From Pleurobrachia bachei (taxonomy: Eukaryota; Ctenophora; Tentaculata; Cydippida; Pleurobrachiidae): a stretch of DNA of 30,782 nt. The position numbers and the translations under genes were made by a program. The stretch covers positions 4,244 to 35,025 of the forward strand of contig AVPN01000846.1 in NCBI GenBank assembly GCA_000695325.1, in the 5' to 3' direction. Positions 18,785-29,736 of the stretch are shown here, in pieces (the stretch's first letter is position 1; the number at the start of each line of letters is the position of its first letter). Below the pieces are notes generated by a model. The model was not told the DNA's origin. It saw nothing but the letters and a program-made list of their open reading frames with translations, and did no database searches.

Positions 18785-19343
18785 ATTATTCTAAATCCGT
18801 ATATATTTCTCCAGGTTTCCGGAAGAAAGTTACGGAATGATGAAACCCACTGCAGCAGCAGTATACACGTTATGGAAAAGCTTTGTAAGGGAGTGACCTA
18901 AACAGTGTGGCCCATTGGCCCAACATTCTCGCACCAGGTTAGTGTCATGTTGTGTATGCGGGGGTAGACTCTCACGGGGACATTAGGACAAGATGTCACA
19001 CAGTGCTTGTCACACGCGCTACCCTGTTTTTAGAGAGAGAGAGAGGGCTCGTTTAATTGCATTACAGTGGCCTTCATTGTGCGCCACAGTAGCACATGTG
19101 TAACATGTTTCCAGTATGGGGGATGGAGTGCATCTCCCAGTATTGCTTGCTCACCTGTAATCGAATTGAGATAGAGAGAGAAGGAGAGAAAGAGAACCAA
19201 AAACACACGACGTGTTTGACTGGTATTAGCAGTATAGTTGTCTCGTATTTACCACCGCTCTCTCTCCATCAAACCTTGTACGTACCTCACTTCCGCCCTT
19301 CTTCCATTTGATATTATCTCCTATACTTTTAGCGATCCTCGAT
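18785..19343. other. Upstream region of Kv type B copy 2
   Basis: Homologous to 14929-15479. Shared features include the TTCTCCAG acceptor-like site, TTTAGAGAGAGA tracts, the AACACACGACGTGTTT palindrome-like site (about 19200-19217) and TTTTAG before the start codon. No independent gene. Confidence 0.5.
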
Positions 19344-21299
19344 ATGAAATCATCATCCTCGGCAGCAAGTGACATCTCCTCCAGCCGGGTGTCTAACGAT
19401 GGTGTCTACCTCCTACTTCCCACTGCCCCCGCACCCCGGGACAGACCCCGACACAACCGGAGGAGGAAGAAAAAGGAACCCCCGGACCTGAATACTCTCC
19501 GCCAACCCCGGAAACCCAAATCTCGGGGTCCTTCCTCCCAGTCGTACGAGACGGCTCTCTCAAATGTACCGGAGATGTCTCCTAGGAGCCTGGCTATACA
19601 TCGTGACCAGGCACCTGAAGCTGTCCCCCTCATGTTGACCCATAAATCCCTGCCCACACCCTCGGTCGGGGGAAGTAGTGGGTGCAAGATGTCCAAGAAA
19701 AAGCGACGACCCTCCCTGGGTAACATATCAGATGGTAGTAGTCAGCAGTGGAGGACAGGGCGGGGTGACGGACTTAGGGACATTCTAAATAATATCAGTC
19801 CAGGGTACATCCGGCAGGCACCAACAAATCTACCCCTGAAACGTCGGACACCATCCCTCTTTCCATCCAGCTCTCACGTCTCCCTGTCCGATTATTTCCG
19901 GACACCCATTATGGACTCATCTAAAGTGGCAGACATATTTGAGGTTAAGATGAACGTTGGAGATAGTATCAAACACTTTGTCCGGGAGTCCCGTATGTCA
20001 ATGTTATCACCTGACCCCCAGGAAGGGGCTGATGACAGCAAATCACTGACAACCTGCCCCCAGGCCGGTCCAAGCAGCGGGGGCCCGAAACCTGGGTCAC
20101 TCAGCAATAGCATCCTAATTAATGTGGGAGGGGAGGAGTTTGTAGTAAGACATGTTGTTCTCCGGCAATATCCTGATACACTACTGGGGTCAGCAGCAAT
20201 CAACAAATACTACAGACTCGATATGGGTTGTTACTTCTTTGACAGAAGCCGGTTCTTGTTTGAGTATGTGTTGCAGTTTTACCAAACAGGTGCCCTCAAC
20301 CTACCAGTTGGGTTTCTGAATGACACTAAAAATAGGGATGCCCTCAATAGGGAGCTGGAGTTTTTTAGGATACAGTATGAGTTGAGGAGGTTCTCAACCG
20401 TGTCTGGATCAGGGGACGATGGGGATACGATACTAGAGAACATCAGAGATGGGCCGGGATGGAATAGACTGAAGTTAGCCAAGTTGAAGCTGTACCTGTT
20501 TCTAACGAACCCTCAGAGCTCCCTGTTTTCTCTTCTATGGATGATCCTTGACAATATCCTTGTTCTCCTCTCTATCAGTGCGCTAATTGTTGAATCTGAA
20601 CCGTACATGCAGGACTTTACCGCACGTTATTCAAACAGAACGGAAGATGAAAAAGTGACAATTGGGCTGGGTTACATCTTACTAAAAACTACCGCAATCA
20701 TTGAAATAACCAGCTGGGTATTTTTCACTATAGATTTTATCCTCCGAATGCTGTCTTGGCCAAGATTACAGACATTCTTCCTCAGCTCCATGAATCTCTG
20801 TGACCTAACCTCCCTTCTTCCCTACTACATTCCTGTTATTATCAAGCTGTTAGACGAGAAGGATGTCAAAACTCTAGTGGTGCTGAGATTTAGTCGGATG
20901 CTCCGGATAACACGGATATTCCGGGTTATTAGACACTCCCACGGCCTCACCACCATCTTTCACTTCCTCTTCAAATCAACCCGGGAACTGTGTGTACTGT
21001 GCGGGTTATTCTTCATTATAACTCTCGTATTTGCAAGTGTGATCCACTACATAGAGTGTTTGGATGGTAGGACAGCTGGGTTTAGCTCCATTCCAGTCTC
21101 CATGTGGTGGGCGGTTGTTACCGTTACGGGTATTGGGTATGGGGATGTGGTGCCAACTAGTTGGATGGGTCTCAGTGTGGCGTCAGTGGCTATTATGGCA
21201 GGTGTTATATTCCTCTCCCTGCCACTTACTGTAATTGTAACCAAGTTTACCAGGCATATGGAGGAACATTACTATACAAACGAGGACCAGGTCACGTGA
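19344..21299 (+). CDS. Shaker-type voltage-gated potassium channel alpha subunit, type B copy 2 (intronless, 651 aa)
   Basis: Near-identical to the gene at 15480. The frame is open upstream to another ATG at 19308, but the conserved start is ATG 19344 (MKSSSSAASD). Differences from copy 1 are confined mainly to the disordered N-terminus: T to N in LTTLRQ, an extra Ser in DGSSQQW, T to S twice, a shorter Gly/Ser stretch before LSNSILINVGGEE, plus N to T in LNDTKNRD within the T1 region. S1-S6 and pore are identical as proteins. S4 arginines lie at 515-530, filter Gly at 596, LPLT at 626-629. It may be the other allele of 15480 rather than a second gene. Confidence 0.93.
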   Translation: MKSSSSAASDISSSRVSNDGVYLLLPTAPAPRDRPRHNRRRKKKEPPDLNTLRQPRKPKSRGPSSQSYETALSNVPEMSPRSLAIHRDQAPEAVPLMLTHKSLPTPSVGGSSGCKMSKKKRRPSLGNISDGSSQQWRTGRGDGLRDILNNISPGYIRQAPTNLPLKRRTPSLFPSSSHVSLSDYFRTPIMDSSKVADIFEVKMNVGDSIKHFVRESRMSMLSPDPQEGADDSKSLTTCPQAGPSSGGPKPGSLSNSILINVGGEEFVVRHVVLRQYPDTLLGSAAINKYYRLDMGCYFFDRSRFLFEYVLQFYQTGALNLPVGFLNDTKNRDALNRELEFFRIQYELRRFSTVSGSGDDGDTILENIRDGPGWNRLKLAKLKLYLFLTNPQSSLFSLLWMILDNILVLLSISALIVESEPYMQDFTARYSNRTEDEKVTIGLGYILLKTTAIIEITSWVFFTIDFILRMLSWPRLQTFFLSSMNLCDLTSLLPYYIPVIIKLLDEKDVKTLVVLRFSRMLRITRIFRVIRHSHGLTTIFHFLFKSTRELCVLCGLFFIITLVFASVIHYIECLDGRTAGFSSIPVSMWWAVVTVTGIGYGDVVPTSWMGLSVASVAIMAGVIFLSLPLTVIVTKFTRHMEEHYYTNEDQVT

Positions 21300-24200
21300 T
21301 AATTAGGAGCTGTTCATGTAGTGATATGTGTACATGCAGCTGATATAGTTTTCTGGTGTGATATGTTAGGAGAATTCATGTGAGAGTACCATTTTCATGA
21401 GGTGCAACTAGAAAACGGACGGTTTTCAGCAAATATTATGGACCGAACCAAAAAAAGTTGGCCTACAAAAACCAGAATCGAGCTTGAAAATCGTTAACCG
21501 TCCGTTTCATAATCGTAGAGGCGAATTTTACTTTCCGATAATTTTACTACTATGAGCAGTTAAACACCCTGTCAAGAACTGAGATTTTATTTCTTTTCCC
21601 ACAGCGAAATTCGGCATTTTTTTCTCTCTATAAAAAGTAAGACGGAAAACTTAACCAGTGAAACCACCCAATCACCCTGAGAATTCTTACGGCGGGTGCC
21701 GTTAGCCCGATAACCCTCAAACTAGGCCATAACGTTATAAGGGGAGGGGATTTTAGAACATTTAATAGCTTTTTCCTTAGTCAGACTGGGAATTGTACGG
21801 GGTCCGCTGGAATTGTTCCCCTAGTCACATAACTAGCTCTCTAGTCTCTGCCAATTTACTTTCACTCGCGTTAATTCTTCTGTTCTTCTCCCTCACATAC
21901 GTCATATGATAGTTATGCAGGGAATACCGAGCAAGTAATTCATATTTAGGCCTATTTCAGCTAGGGAACATGGCTACCATTTACCATTTGCCCCCCTACC
22001 TACTACCTAGCTATTAGTGACACCCCTGCCTGCTAGAGTAAAGTATTAATTGCGGCATGGCCCTGCAGCTGCGGTGTATAATATTCAGTATTCCAGGAAC
22101 CCAAATAATTGCACTAACCCGACGAACCACACGGCGAGGCACATGTATGTTGTATCACTCTGTGAGAAGGGTTACTTGTCAGGCCATGCATGTCATTATG
22201 TGCCCTGATTAGTATGTGATGCTATTAACATCTTGGGAGCATATAATTTGTGACTTGAGATATAATTTGAGAGGAGGGGGAGGAGGAGGGCCATTTCTGT
22301 TTTTTGATATTACAGAATCCCACGGATCTTGTTCATCCCTTGTTCACACGAATTAGGGTGAAATGTGGTTATATAGTTCGACACTCCATCCATCTCTACC
22401 AAGTCTAGGAGTAGGATTAGACAGCAGGTAGTTGTGTGATTGAGACGCCGTGTTACCTCACAGCTTTTTCCTAATCACTTCCTTTCCAGTTCCGAGTCTT
22501 ATGCAATCTCCTAAATTCTCGGAGTTTAGTAACGATCAAGTAATGAATAGCGCCATTCTCAGAATAGTCCTGGTTCTATGTATTTCAATATTCGTATTTC
22601 AATATTCGATGGAATATTTTTATTCGCCTGCAGAACTCGATGGCATGTTATAAAGTGTTTTCTCTTCCACTTCTATAATATCTTTGTCACGTTTTTTTGG
22701 ACAGGGACTGGGATAGGGAGTAGCTGCTGAACATGACGTGTTGTAGTAAATACATCTCAGTTGTTTCTCACTATGTATAATCTTTCTTTTAAACTCACTT
22801 CCTATATCCACTCTCATTTCTCTTATCTTCACAAGCATCATATCACATGGTTTCCCAAATTTGCCTTGCCATCCTATCTAGTTGGCCGTTAATTCGGACG
22901 GGTCCATCATGATTGACATTCTTGCAGTCAATGTTATGTAGTTTGTTGGTAATCATGAGTATTGAGTCAATCTCTCACCGGAGATCACCTAATTAAACAT
23001 TATTATTCAAGATACCGCTGTATAGATCAGTCCTAGTCGATATTATTATTGTCCGTGATCTGCAGTTCAGTCACGGTCCACTTGCCATTATAATAATTCT
23101 GATGCAGCGTCCCCAGAAATCCAATAGTTGCAATTGTGGTCGTACACACACACACATGTGTGCAATCAGAATGAACTTTATTCCATACAAGCCTGCTTGT
23201 AGTGGAAAAACGGTGTTGTGCAACAAACCGGTTCGATAAATTACCGTAAGGAGACGCTCAAGCTTGACCGATCACACTCACAATTGACCAATTACAGTCT
23301 TATAGATCGTGTTTCCGAGCTCTTTAAGTTGGTCACAAACGGTGCGTCTCCGTATCGTTTTTGAAAACCGTTTAGTTTCTCCAAGCATGCCTGTAACGTG
23401 TCGCCGCTCATGTCTCCGGCCCTGGTAGTGCCCCTGGTAGTGGTACGGGAGTGGTACAATTCCTTCCGGTGTTTCCGTGGAGTTTAGCCGGTGTTGGGTG
23501 CAGAGACAGAGTAGTTAGTGGCTGACAGGGAGGGTTTACCCAATTACATGTCTTCCTGGTCATGCTGCGAAAACACAAAAATGGAGGGTCTTTCATGCTG
23601 CACTCTGCAGCTAGTAATGTGTTTAGTTAACCTGCATGGTGCAGGGTGTTCTCACCTTGTCATTTGCTTGTCGCAACCGGCAACACCTAGTATAGGCATG
23701 TAGCTGGGGGTCGAACTCTTCTTCAGACAGTTAATTAGTCTCGCCTTGAGTCGTGTGTGATATGATCTTTGTATTTGGTTGGTGTGTGACCGCCGAGATA
23801 TATATTCTCTTTCTTGTAATTAATTTCATGGGACTGAATTCTGAGAACTGAAAACTTTGATATTGTGTATCTCAAATGCATTTGGTTTCATAAAATGACA
23901 GAGCGAGCACCGCTCTATGAGTGTTTGGAACATCAGCTTCAGCGGCCTCACGGAGTCTAATAGTATGTTATGTGGGGATATACTCTAGTCTGTAGAACTA
24001 CGACTCCTAGACCCTCGTGCCCACTTTTTCTCTTACCGCCACTGCGTTGTGAAAACTGGCCATTATAGCTCGTAGTCTGGTCAGTATTATAGTAGTAGAA
24101 GTAGATAGTAGTCTAGATGCGTGAGGCATAGTCTCGAGATGCAAGGCATTGGAAGCAAATTGATCCCTAGGGCAAGTCATTGTTTAAAGAGCTACAGCTT

Positions 24201-24789
24201 CTTGTGGGGGGGGGAGGAGGGCCGGGGTGAGAGTTCCATTTGATAGTGAGTAAGGGCCGGGGTGAGAGTTCTGGAGACTGAGTAGATCTCTAGTTGGACA
24301 GTGCAGGGAGGGGTCCCCCTCTAGGTGTGGTGTTTGATGTCATAGGTAGTTCCAGATCTCTATATTGATACATCTGATCTACTTTCATTACCGACTAAAC
24401 AGTTCTCCTAACGCGGTCCTCAAGTAGTTGAGAAAAGCTATATCTTGGTTATATTGTAAATCTGTACTATCGTATCATCTTTAGAATGTCGTTTCGTGCG
24501 AATTTCCAGCGAGAAGTAGTGTGAATTCTGCACTGCTGGAAATTGCGATACTGGAACTCCATGATCTAGTGTGATTAGGCCCTCTGTTCCTTGTTGATTT
24601 CCATAACAATTAACAATGAGTTTCATGATTTCTGCAACAACATTTCTGCATGAATCATGCAGTCCATGATTGTTGTGCTTGATTTCTGAGTGAAGTCGAC
24701 CTGGCCTTAACAACAGTATGAGATATATGTTAAAACTTGTTATTTTCTAACCCTCCCCCGTCCCCTGAAACACAGTCTAACTAGGCAAG

Positions 24790-24854
24790 TTAAAACTTTA
24801 AAACAATCACGATTGTGATCAAAATCATGATTGTGAATGTTGTTAAAGTTTTAA
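24790..24854. repeat. Imperfect hairpin, 12-bp perfect outer arms
   Basis: TTAAAACTTTAA (24790-24801) pairs exactly with TTAAAGTTTTAA (24843-24854). The interior also pairs imperfectly through CACGATTGTGAT-like segments. Confidence 0.65.
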
Positions 24855-24970
24855 TGTTTGTGCTGTTACTAAGTAAAAGCCTTAGGCCAATGGCCATATA
24901 TAAAGGCGGTTGGCCTAAAAAGTTATTTATATGCCTAATCGAATATTCAAATCGTGTTGTGTTTCCCAGC

Positions 24971-25081
24971 CCTAATCAGTCGTATTATATATGACTGATT
25001 AGGCTTGGGAATACAATTCAAAGCTCCTACAACCTAGCTGATTATATGTATCAGTTGTTCCTAGGAGCTTTAAATTGTATT
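24971..25081. repeat. Two adjacent hairpins (MITE-like palindromic cluster)
   Basis: First: CCTAATCAGTC (24971-24981) and GACTGATTAGG (24993-25003), perfect 11-bp arms with an 11-nt loop and imperfect extension outwards (TCCCAG / TTGGGA). Second: AATACAATTCAAAGCTCCT (25010-25028) and its complement with one mismatch at 25063-25081. Confidence 0.75.
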
Positions 25082-25551
25082 ATTATACTGATTGCAGCCT
25101 TCCACTCGACGCGTTATCAAAGTGTACGATTTGTTTTAAATAAGTTCTTAAGACACTCAACTTATAATATTCAAAACTATGATTTTACTGGTTTTTTACT
25201 CTACTATTTTACAACAAAACTCGTTCAGATGTCTAGATGCATCCGGCTTCACTCCTTCATTATGCATGCTTAGCGAGATCTGCATCCTTTAAATCCTAAT
25301 TTATACTCTTCATCTCCCTACTTTGAAATATACTTATATAATCTGTCTCTGATCTCTACATCCGCATATCTTGACTACTTAATAATACTTCATAATAAGG
25401 GGTGGGGGGAGGTATTAAAGCCGCTTCGAAATCCAGAATTGATCTATCTGTTTTGATATCCCCAGTTAATACAGTTTACTGTTAACATATTATTATTATT
25501 ATCATGATTTTACAACTAATCCTCCACCCCTGCACTTCCAGGAGCAGCAGT

Positions 25552-28500
25552 ATGAGGGCAGTGCTAATGATTATAGCGGGATGCATCTGCAACATAATGA
25601 TATCCGCTGTATTTGGGGCTTTTGGAACCTACGTCCCCTACATCCTCAGCTACCTACGGTTGTACGATCTCACCCTCAAATATAGGTAAATATTTGATAT
25701 TCGTAATTTTTGCCACCCTATATTTTGTGTATCCACTTCCAGTATCGCGAATCGTAATACCCGGGTACTTTTTGTAAACTGGTCCCCTTTTCAGTGATAT
25801 AGCGTTACTGGTAGCACTGAACAACGTAGCATTTAACACCCTCTCATGGTGCTCCGGTTTCATGATCAAGTGAGTAATGAGTGTATAATAGAGGGCACAT
25901 GGTGTGCCCGAGGGGGTGTGACAATTTGAGAGGTGACCACCTCCAATTCCGGTTGTAAATGTTAGGTAAGACTCTTACCTAACATTTACAACCGGAATTG
26001 GAGGTGGTCAAGAGATTTGTTCAAGCTTAAAGCATTGAGTTTATAAGACATTATGAAATTTATACTTTTTGTATAATTCATAGCTACAGTTTAACTATGA
26101 GTGACATATTGACTAGACATCTCGACTAGTGAGATTCATATATTTCATCGATTCATAATGGGGCCATAATGATTGTCACAATGTCACAATGCATGTGAGA
26201 TCATATAATAGTAATATGTAGTCACCCCGCCATGCCACCTCCCTTCTCTGCATGAGAAAAGGAATAAAATAGAGATTTGGCGGGGAAATGGCGGGGTGAC
26301 AAAACGTTGAAACTTGGAAGACTCTAACCGATCCCTTCTCCCCCAGTATGCTAGGTAATGGTATAAAACAGACTAACAGATCTCTCCTCTCCCTGCAGTA
26401 TGCTAGGTATAAAACAGACGGCAGTGCTGGCAAGTTTGTTTCTCTCCGTCTGTACGGCGTCCTGTTACTGCGCCCTCCAGAGTTATTGGGCATTTGTGTT
26501 GGTCACATCAGCCCTATCTTTCTTCAGCGCTATAATTCAAGCCACCATTATAGGTAAGTGCTGCTGACACATTGTCATGTGGGCGACGCGATAGTGTCAG
26601 AGTCTATTACTTTTGTCGTCCAAACTCAAAGATACTTCACGTGCTGGGTTATTCCACAAACTCAAAGATTTAACCCCATATTTCCAAAACTCACACATTC
26701 CAAACTACTGTAATTTACAGCAGCATATTGATTAATGATGTCAGCTTGTTAATCAACAGCTCTTCTAACTACAAATTCTCCCCCCAGTGGTGTGTATGGA
26801 GTGGGGCAAGAGAAACAAGGGTATTGCGATAGGGATCATTAGTTTCTCAGAAAGTATCGGATCAACCTTCTTCTCCATCCTGGGAAATCTTGTTATCAAC
26901 CCCTCCAACCTGCCTGTTGCAGAGAGCGGATATTTTGAGGAACCTGACGTACTTAATATGATCCCAATCTATTTCCTGGGACTTGGTATTGCCACCTTTA
27001 TAACCCTCGTCCCCACTGCTTGCTTCATTTCTTTACCACAGGGTGAGTGAAGGGTGGAACGCCGTGGGTGGTAATGACGAGATCGGTTTAAGTCTTGAAA
27101 CTTGAAATTTTATTATATTTTTAAACGAGTTAACCCCACTCTGGCCTTAGCTTTTTAAACGGAATTCTGTTCACAAATTACTCCCTCTAAATGAATGAAT
27201 ATGGCACTGAGATTATATGTCACCGAACTTTCTAAACCCAATCTCCCCTACAGAGGAAGAACTGATTGAGGAAGGTGAATTTCTGGTTGAAGAGTCAGAC
27301 GACATTGCTTACGTTCGTTCAGTTCGATCACTCAACTATGATCTTTCCCACGCTTCCTTCCCTGACTATAAGGTAAAATGCTGGCAGTGCTATCTCTCAT
27401 AGATATGCGTATAATATGTCCTGGAGAGGCACCATGTCCATCAAATATCCGGAAGTTTATGCCGGATGCCCTAGTTACTGAGTGACACTGACGTCTAACA
27501 TGTTAGCTACCTGTAGAAACCCTCGAAAATATTTCACATAATATTATTTTTTTGACAACCGACTTGAAAACTATTCGCATTTCCGTCTAGTCTGACGTAC
27601 AAGGAATCCTTGTCAAGGATACTTCAACTTTAACCCATCCCCCCTCAGTTAGTCCGAAAGATATCGCAGTCCCAGTCTTCCTACCGTACCAAAGCGGATA
27701 CCGTCATTATAGACGAGATCCTAGAAGACGAGGAGGAGGGACTCAATTTGAGTGGAACTGATGATGAATCTGGTTCCAAGAGTGATCTAAGTGGCCCATG
27801 GACGTCCCTCTTCTATCGATGTGATTTCTATATCATCACGATTGTGTATAGTGTTGCTAAAATCTGCCGGACAATGCTTTACACCTACTACAAAGCATAT
27901 GGTCTGACTGTCATTAAAAGTAGGTCAAAGGGAGAGGTGTAGAAGTAATAAACATTCATATTGTACTTGTAGGACACTTGTAAAATGTACCACATTGCCA
28001 CCTCAAACCCAACTGTTCTCACAATTTCAGTAAGTGTAACTGACCCCTGATCTCTCCATTCACCAGGTGACCAGTTTCTGACCCCTCTCTCCATTCATCA
28101 GGTGACCAGTTTCTGACGACGATAGCAGTTGCAGGAAACTTTGTGAATGCTCTTGGCCGACTGATGTGGGGTGCATTATCGGACAGATTCCGGAGCAAGT
28201 ATCTCATCATTGGGGCGGCTATCTTGGGAATGGCGGGTGTTGAATCTGTCTACTGGTCTCTTTTCAGGTAACTACTCAGTCAACAATTCTTTTTTAACCC
28301 TTACCGGTTCCCCGTACTATTAGTAGTCTCGTTTTGGTATCCTTATAGTGAGACGTGCTGTTTTAAGAAAATTAGAAACTAAATCCCCTTTCTTTTTTCA
28401 GTAACTTCTACCCAGACATTCTCTACCTGGTATGCATGTGTCTGAACGGTGCTATATTCGCCTCTCAAATCCTCTTCACGACCTGTCTCTACACATACTT

Positions 28501-28702
28501 CGGGAAACGAGACTTTGGTATCAAGTATGGCCTAGTGAGAGCTGGTCCCGGTCTGGCTGTTCTGGGTTTCAGTTTCCTACTAAAATATGTGGACATGTTT
28601 GAGAGCTGGGACGTTATATATCACTCCATGACAAGTCTTTGTGGAGCTGCCGCCATTGTATCGCTCCTGCTGACCAATTACAAAGTGACTAAGATAAAAT
28701 AG
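25552..28702 (+). CDS. Major facilitator superfamily transporter, OFA/monocarboxylate-porter-like (8 exons, 491 aa)
   Basis: Membrane carrier; substrate not determinable from sequence, probably a small anion or monocarboxylate if the oxalate:formate antiporter-like assignment holds. Exons: 25552-25685, 25795-25869, 26399-26553, 26788-27042, 27254-27372, 27649-27919, 28102-28267, 28402-28702; all introns GT/AG, total 1476 nt in one frame. The ATG lies 10 nt after an acceptor (25541), so the first exon is probably untranslated. Hydrophobic segments form an N-terminal half (exons 1-4, with KRNKGIAIGIISFSESIGS), an acidic cytoplasmic loop (exons 5-6, EEELIEEGEF, EDEEEG), and a C-terminal half with YYKAYGLTVIKSDQFL and GRLMWGALSDRF, the MFS loop motif characteristic of OFA-like proteins. 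About 12 membrane segments can be drawn. Confidence 0.85.
25934..26010. repeat. Perfect 37-bp-arm inverted repeat in MFS intron 2
   Basis: Arms 25934-25970 and 25974-26010 are exact reverse complements with a 3-nt loop (ACT). It starts TGACCACCTCCAATTCCGG. It lies inside the intron between exons 2 and 3, so the transcript would contain a long hairpin. Confidence 0.92.
26221..26300. repeat. 80-bp element with 13-bp terminal inverted repeats in MFS intron 2
   Basis: GTCACCCCGCCAT (26221-26233) and ATGGCGGGGTGAC (26288-26300) are exact complements. Size and structure fit a very small MITE-like insertion; no clear target-site duplication was found. Confidence 0.65.
26341..26420 (+). repeat. Duplicated 3' splice acceptor at MFS exon 3 (52 nt apart)
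   Basis: CAGTATGCTAGGTA occurs at 26344 and 26396, each followed by a TAAAACAGAC-like segment. The downstream acceptor (exon start 26399) keeps frame from exon 2. The upstream one (26347) adds 52 nt and shifts frame. Confidence 0.85.
28052..28117 (+). repeat. Duplicated 3' splice acceptor at MFS exon 7 (35 nt apart)
   Basis: CTCTCCATTCA followed by CAG and GTGACCAGTTTCTGAC occurs twice. The acceptors precede 28067 and 28102. Only 28102 continues the frame (SDQFLTTIAVAGNF); the upstream site adds 35 nt. Confidence 0.87.
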
Positions 28703-29582
28703 ACAATGGCATATGTCCAGTAATTACAGAGCCCCCCATCCACATTGAAAGACAGATAGAAACTTCTCGCTTCGGGTCATTATTTAGGTGAAATTATGCA
28801 ATGACCTAAATAGGGCCGGCGCAACGATATAGGCTATAAATTGTGAACAATCAAAGTGAGAGAATTAATTGGTTGCAAATGACTTCTATGTGACTCCCCG
28901 GAAGCTGAGAACCCTGCGGAGAGAGATTGAAATGAATGGATTTGAGGGAGAGAGATAATTTGAGTGGATCTTTATTTTGTTTGATTGGATCACGTGTTTG
29001 TGTGAGAGTGTTTGTGTATTTTGTACATGTACCACGTGATATAATACATTACAATAGCACAAAATATTGTGTTTTCAGTTTATATAATTAAGATGTTAAC
29101 GGTAATTGCTGTGAATAATTTCCATGGAAATCACCCGCCCCAAAAAATTGGTATCCAGCTCCCATTGGGTAAATGGAGCTCTTGCCTAGTCCAGGGTTCC
29201 CCCGGTTATTATGTTCTAACCCTCCCTTTACATCTATAAAGGACTGGTCGGCATGTTTTCATCCCCCTGTGTTCCTGCAGTAATAACAAGGTCACCATAG
29301 CAACACTGGCTATTAATGAGCTGTGTCTAAAGTAAACAAAGGGTGGTCATCGACCCCACGCGACGGCGGTAATCAAGAGCTGTGCAGAGGTAATCACGTT
29401 TCCCAAATAACCGGTTGGTTATGTTGTACGATACCATGGCACTGCACTGGTCATGAACAATAGCTCTGGAAAGGGGCGTGGTGCCGGATTTCCACGAATC
29501 CTTCATTTGGGCGCGCATATGACACGCGCGCGATTCTTACCCCGAGTTTTTGATTGCTTTTCACACAATCAAGTCATTGCCG

Positions 29583-29623
29583 CTTCCGGATAAGCATCAC
29601 CAGAGGAGAAACATTGGCGGGAA
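29583..29623. promoter_or_regulatory. Possible promoter patch with ETS-like and E2F-like sites
   Basis: CTTCCGG (29583-29589) matches an ETS core, and TTGGCGGGAA (29614-29623) matches the classic E2F site. Both lie next to GCGCGC runs (29510-29531). No adjacent gene is visible in this window, so this is only suggestive. Confidence 0.25.
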
Positions 29624-29736
29624 GAGCGTGTCGCACAAAATGGCAGGAACAAATGAACATTTATGAACGTGGCCCCTAATTAGGAAGACAAAGGGCAGAA
29701 GTTTCCCCGAAGTTCCTCAATTTACGGAAAGGAGTA

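Larger units (their letters stand above)
14878..22016 (+). repeat. Duplicated Kv type B block (14878-18282 and 18721-22016) flanking an assembly gap
   Basis: Each copy runs CT microsatellite, upstream region, Kv gene, downstream hairpin element, and ends in CTACCTAGCTATTA. The first copy ends at that motif, at the gap edge (18282). The second starts inside the CT repeat immediately after the gap (18721). Coding sequence differs by a few percent in patches, with two small in-frame indels. Copy 1 has an extra 122-bp repeat unit downstream of the gene. Confidence 0.93.
21300..25541. other. Gene-free stretch between Kv cluster and MFS gene
   Basis: No exon of a known family was recognised on either strand. 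To about 22016 it is the copy 2 flank of the Kv block. Beyond that it is unique: a G-rich tract (about 24206-24226), a repeated GGGCCGGGGTGAGAGTTC (about 24220 and 24255), a CA run near 23145 and a cluster of hairpins at 24790-25081. It must contain the MFS promoter and probably an untranslated first exon, since the MFS coding start follows an acceptor. Confidence 0.5.

Noticed and set aside
18237-18794. 185-codon open frame spanning the N run
   Set aside because: It is open only because N codons are not stops; the ends are CT microsatellite and non-coding flank.
22450-22653. 67-codon frame with one hydrophobic stretch after a CTTTCCAG acceptor-like site
   Set aside because: Considered as an exon of the MFS or another membrane gene, but no family match, no continuing exon in phase, and an internal micro-repeat (TTTCAATATTCG).
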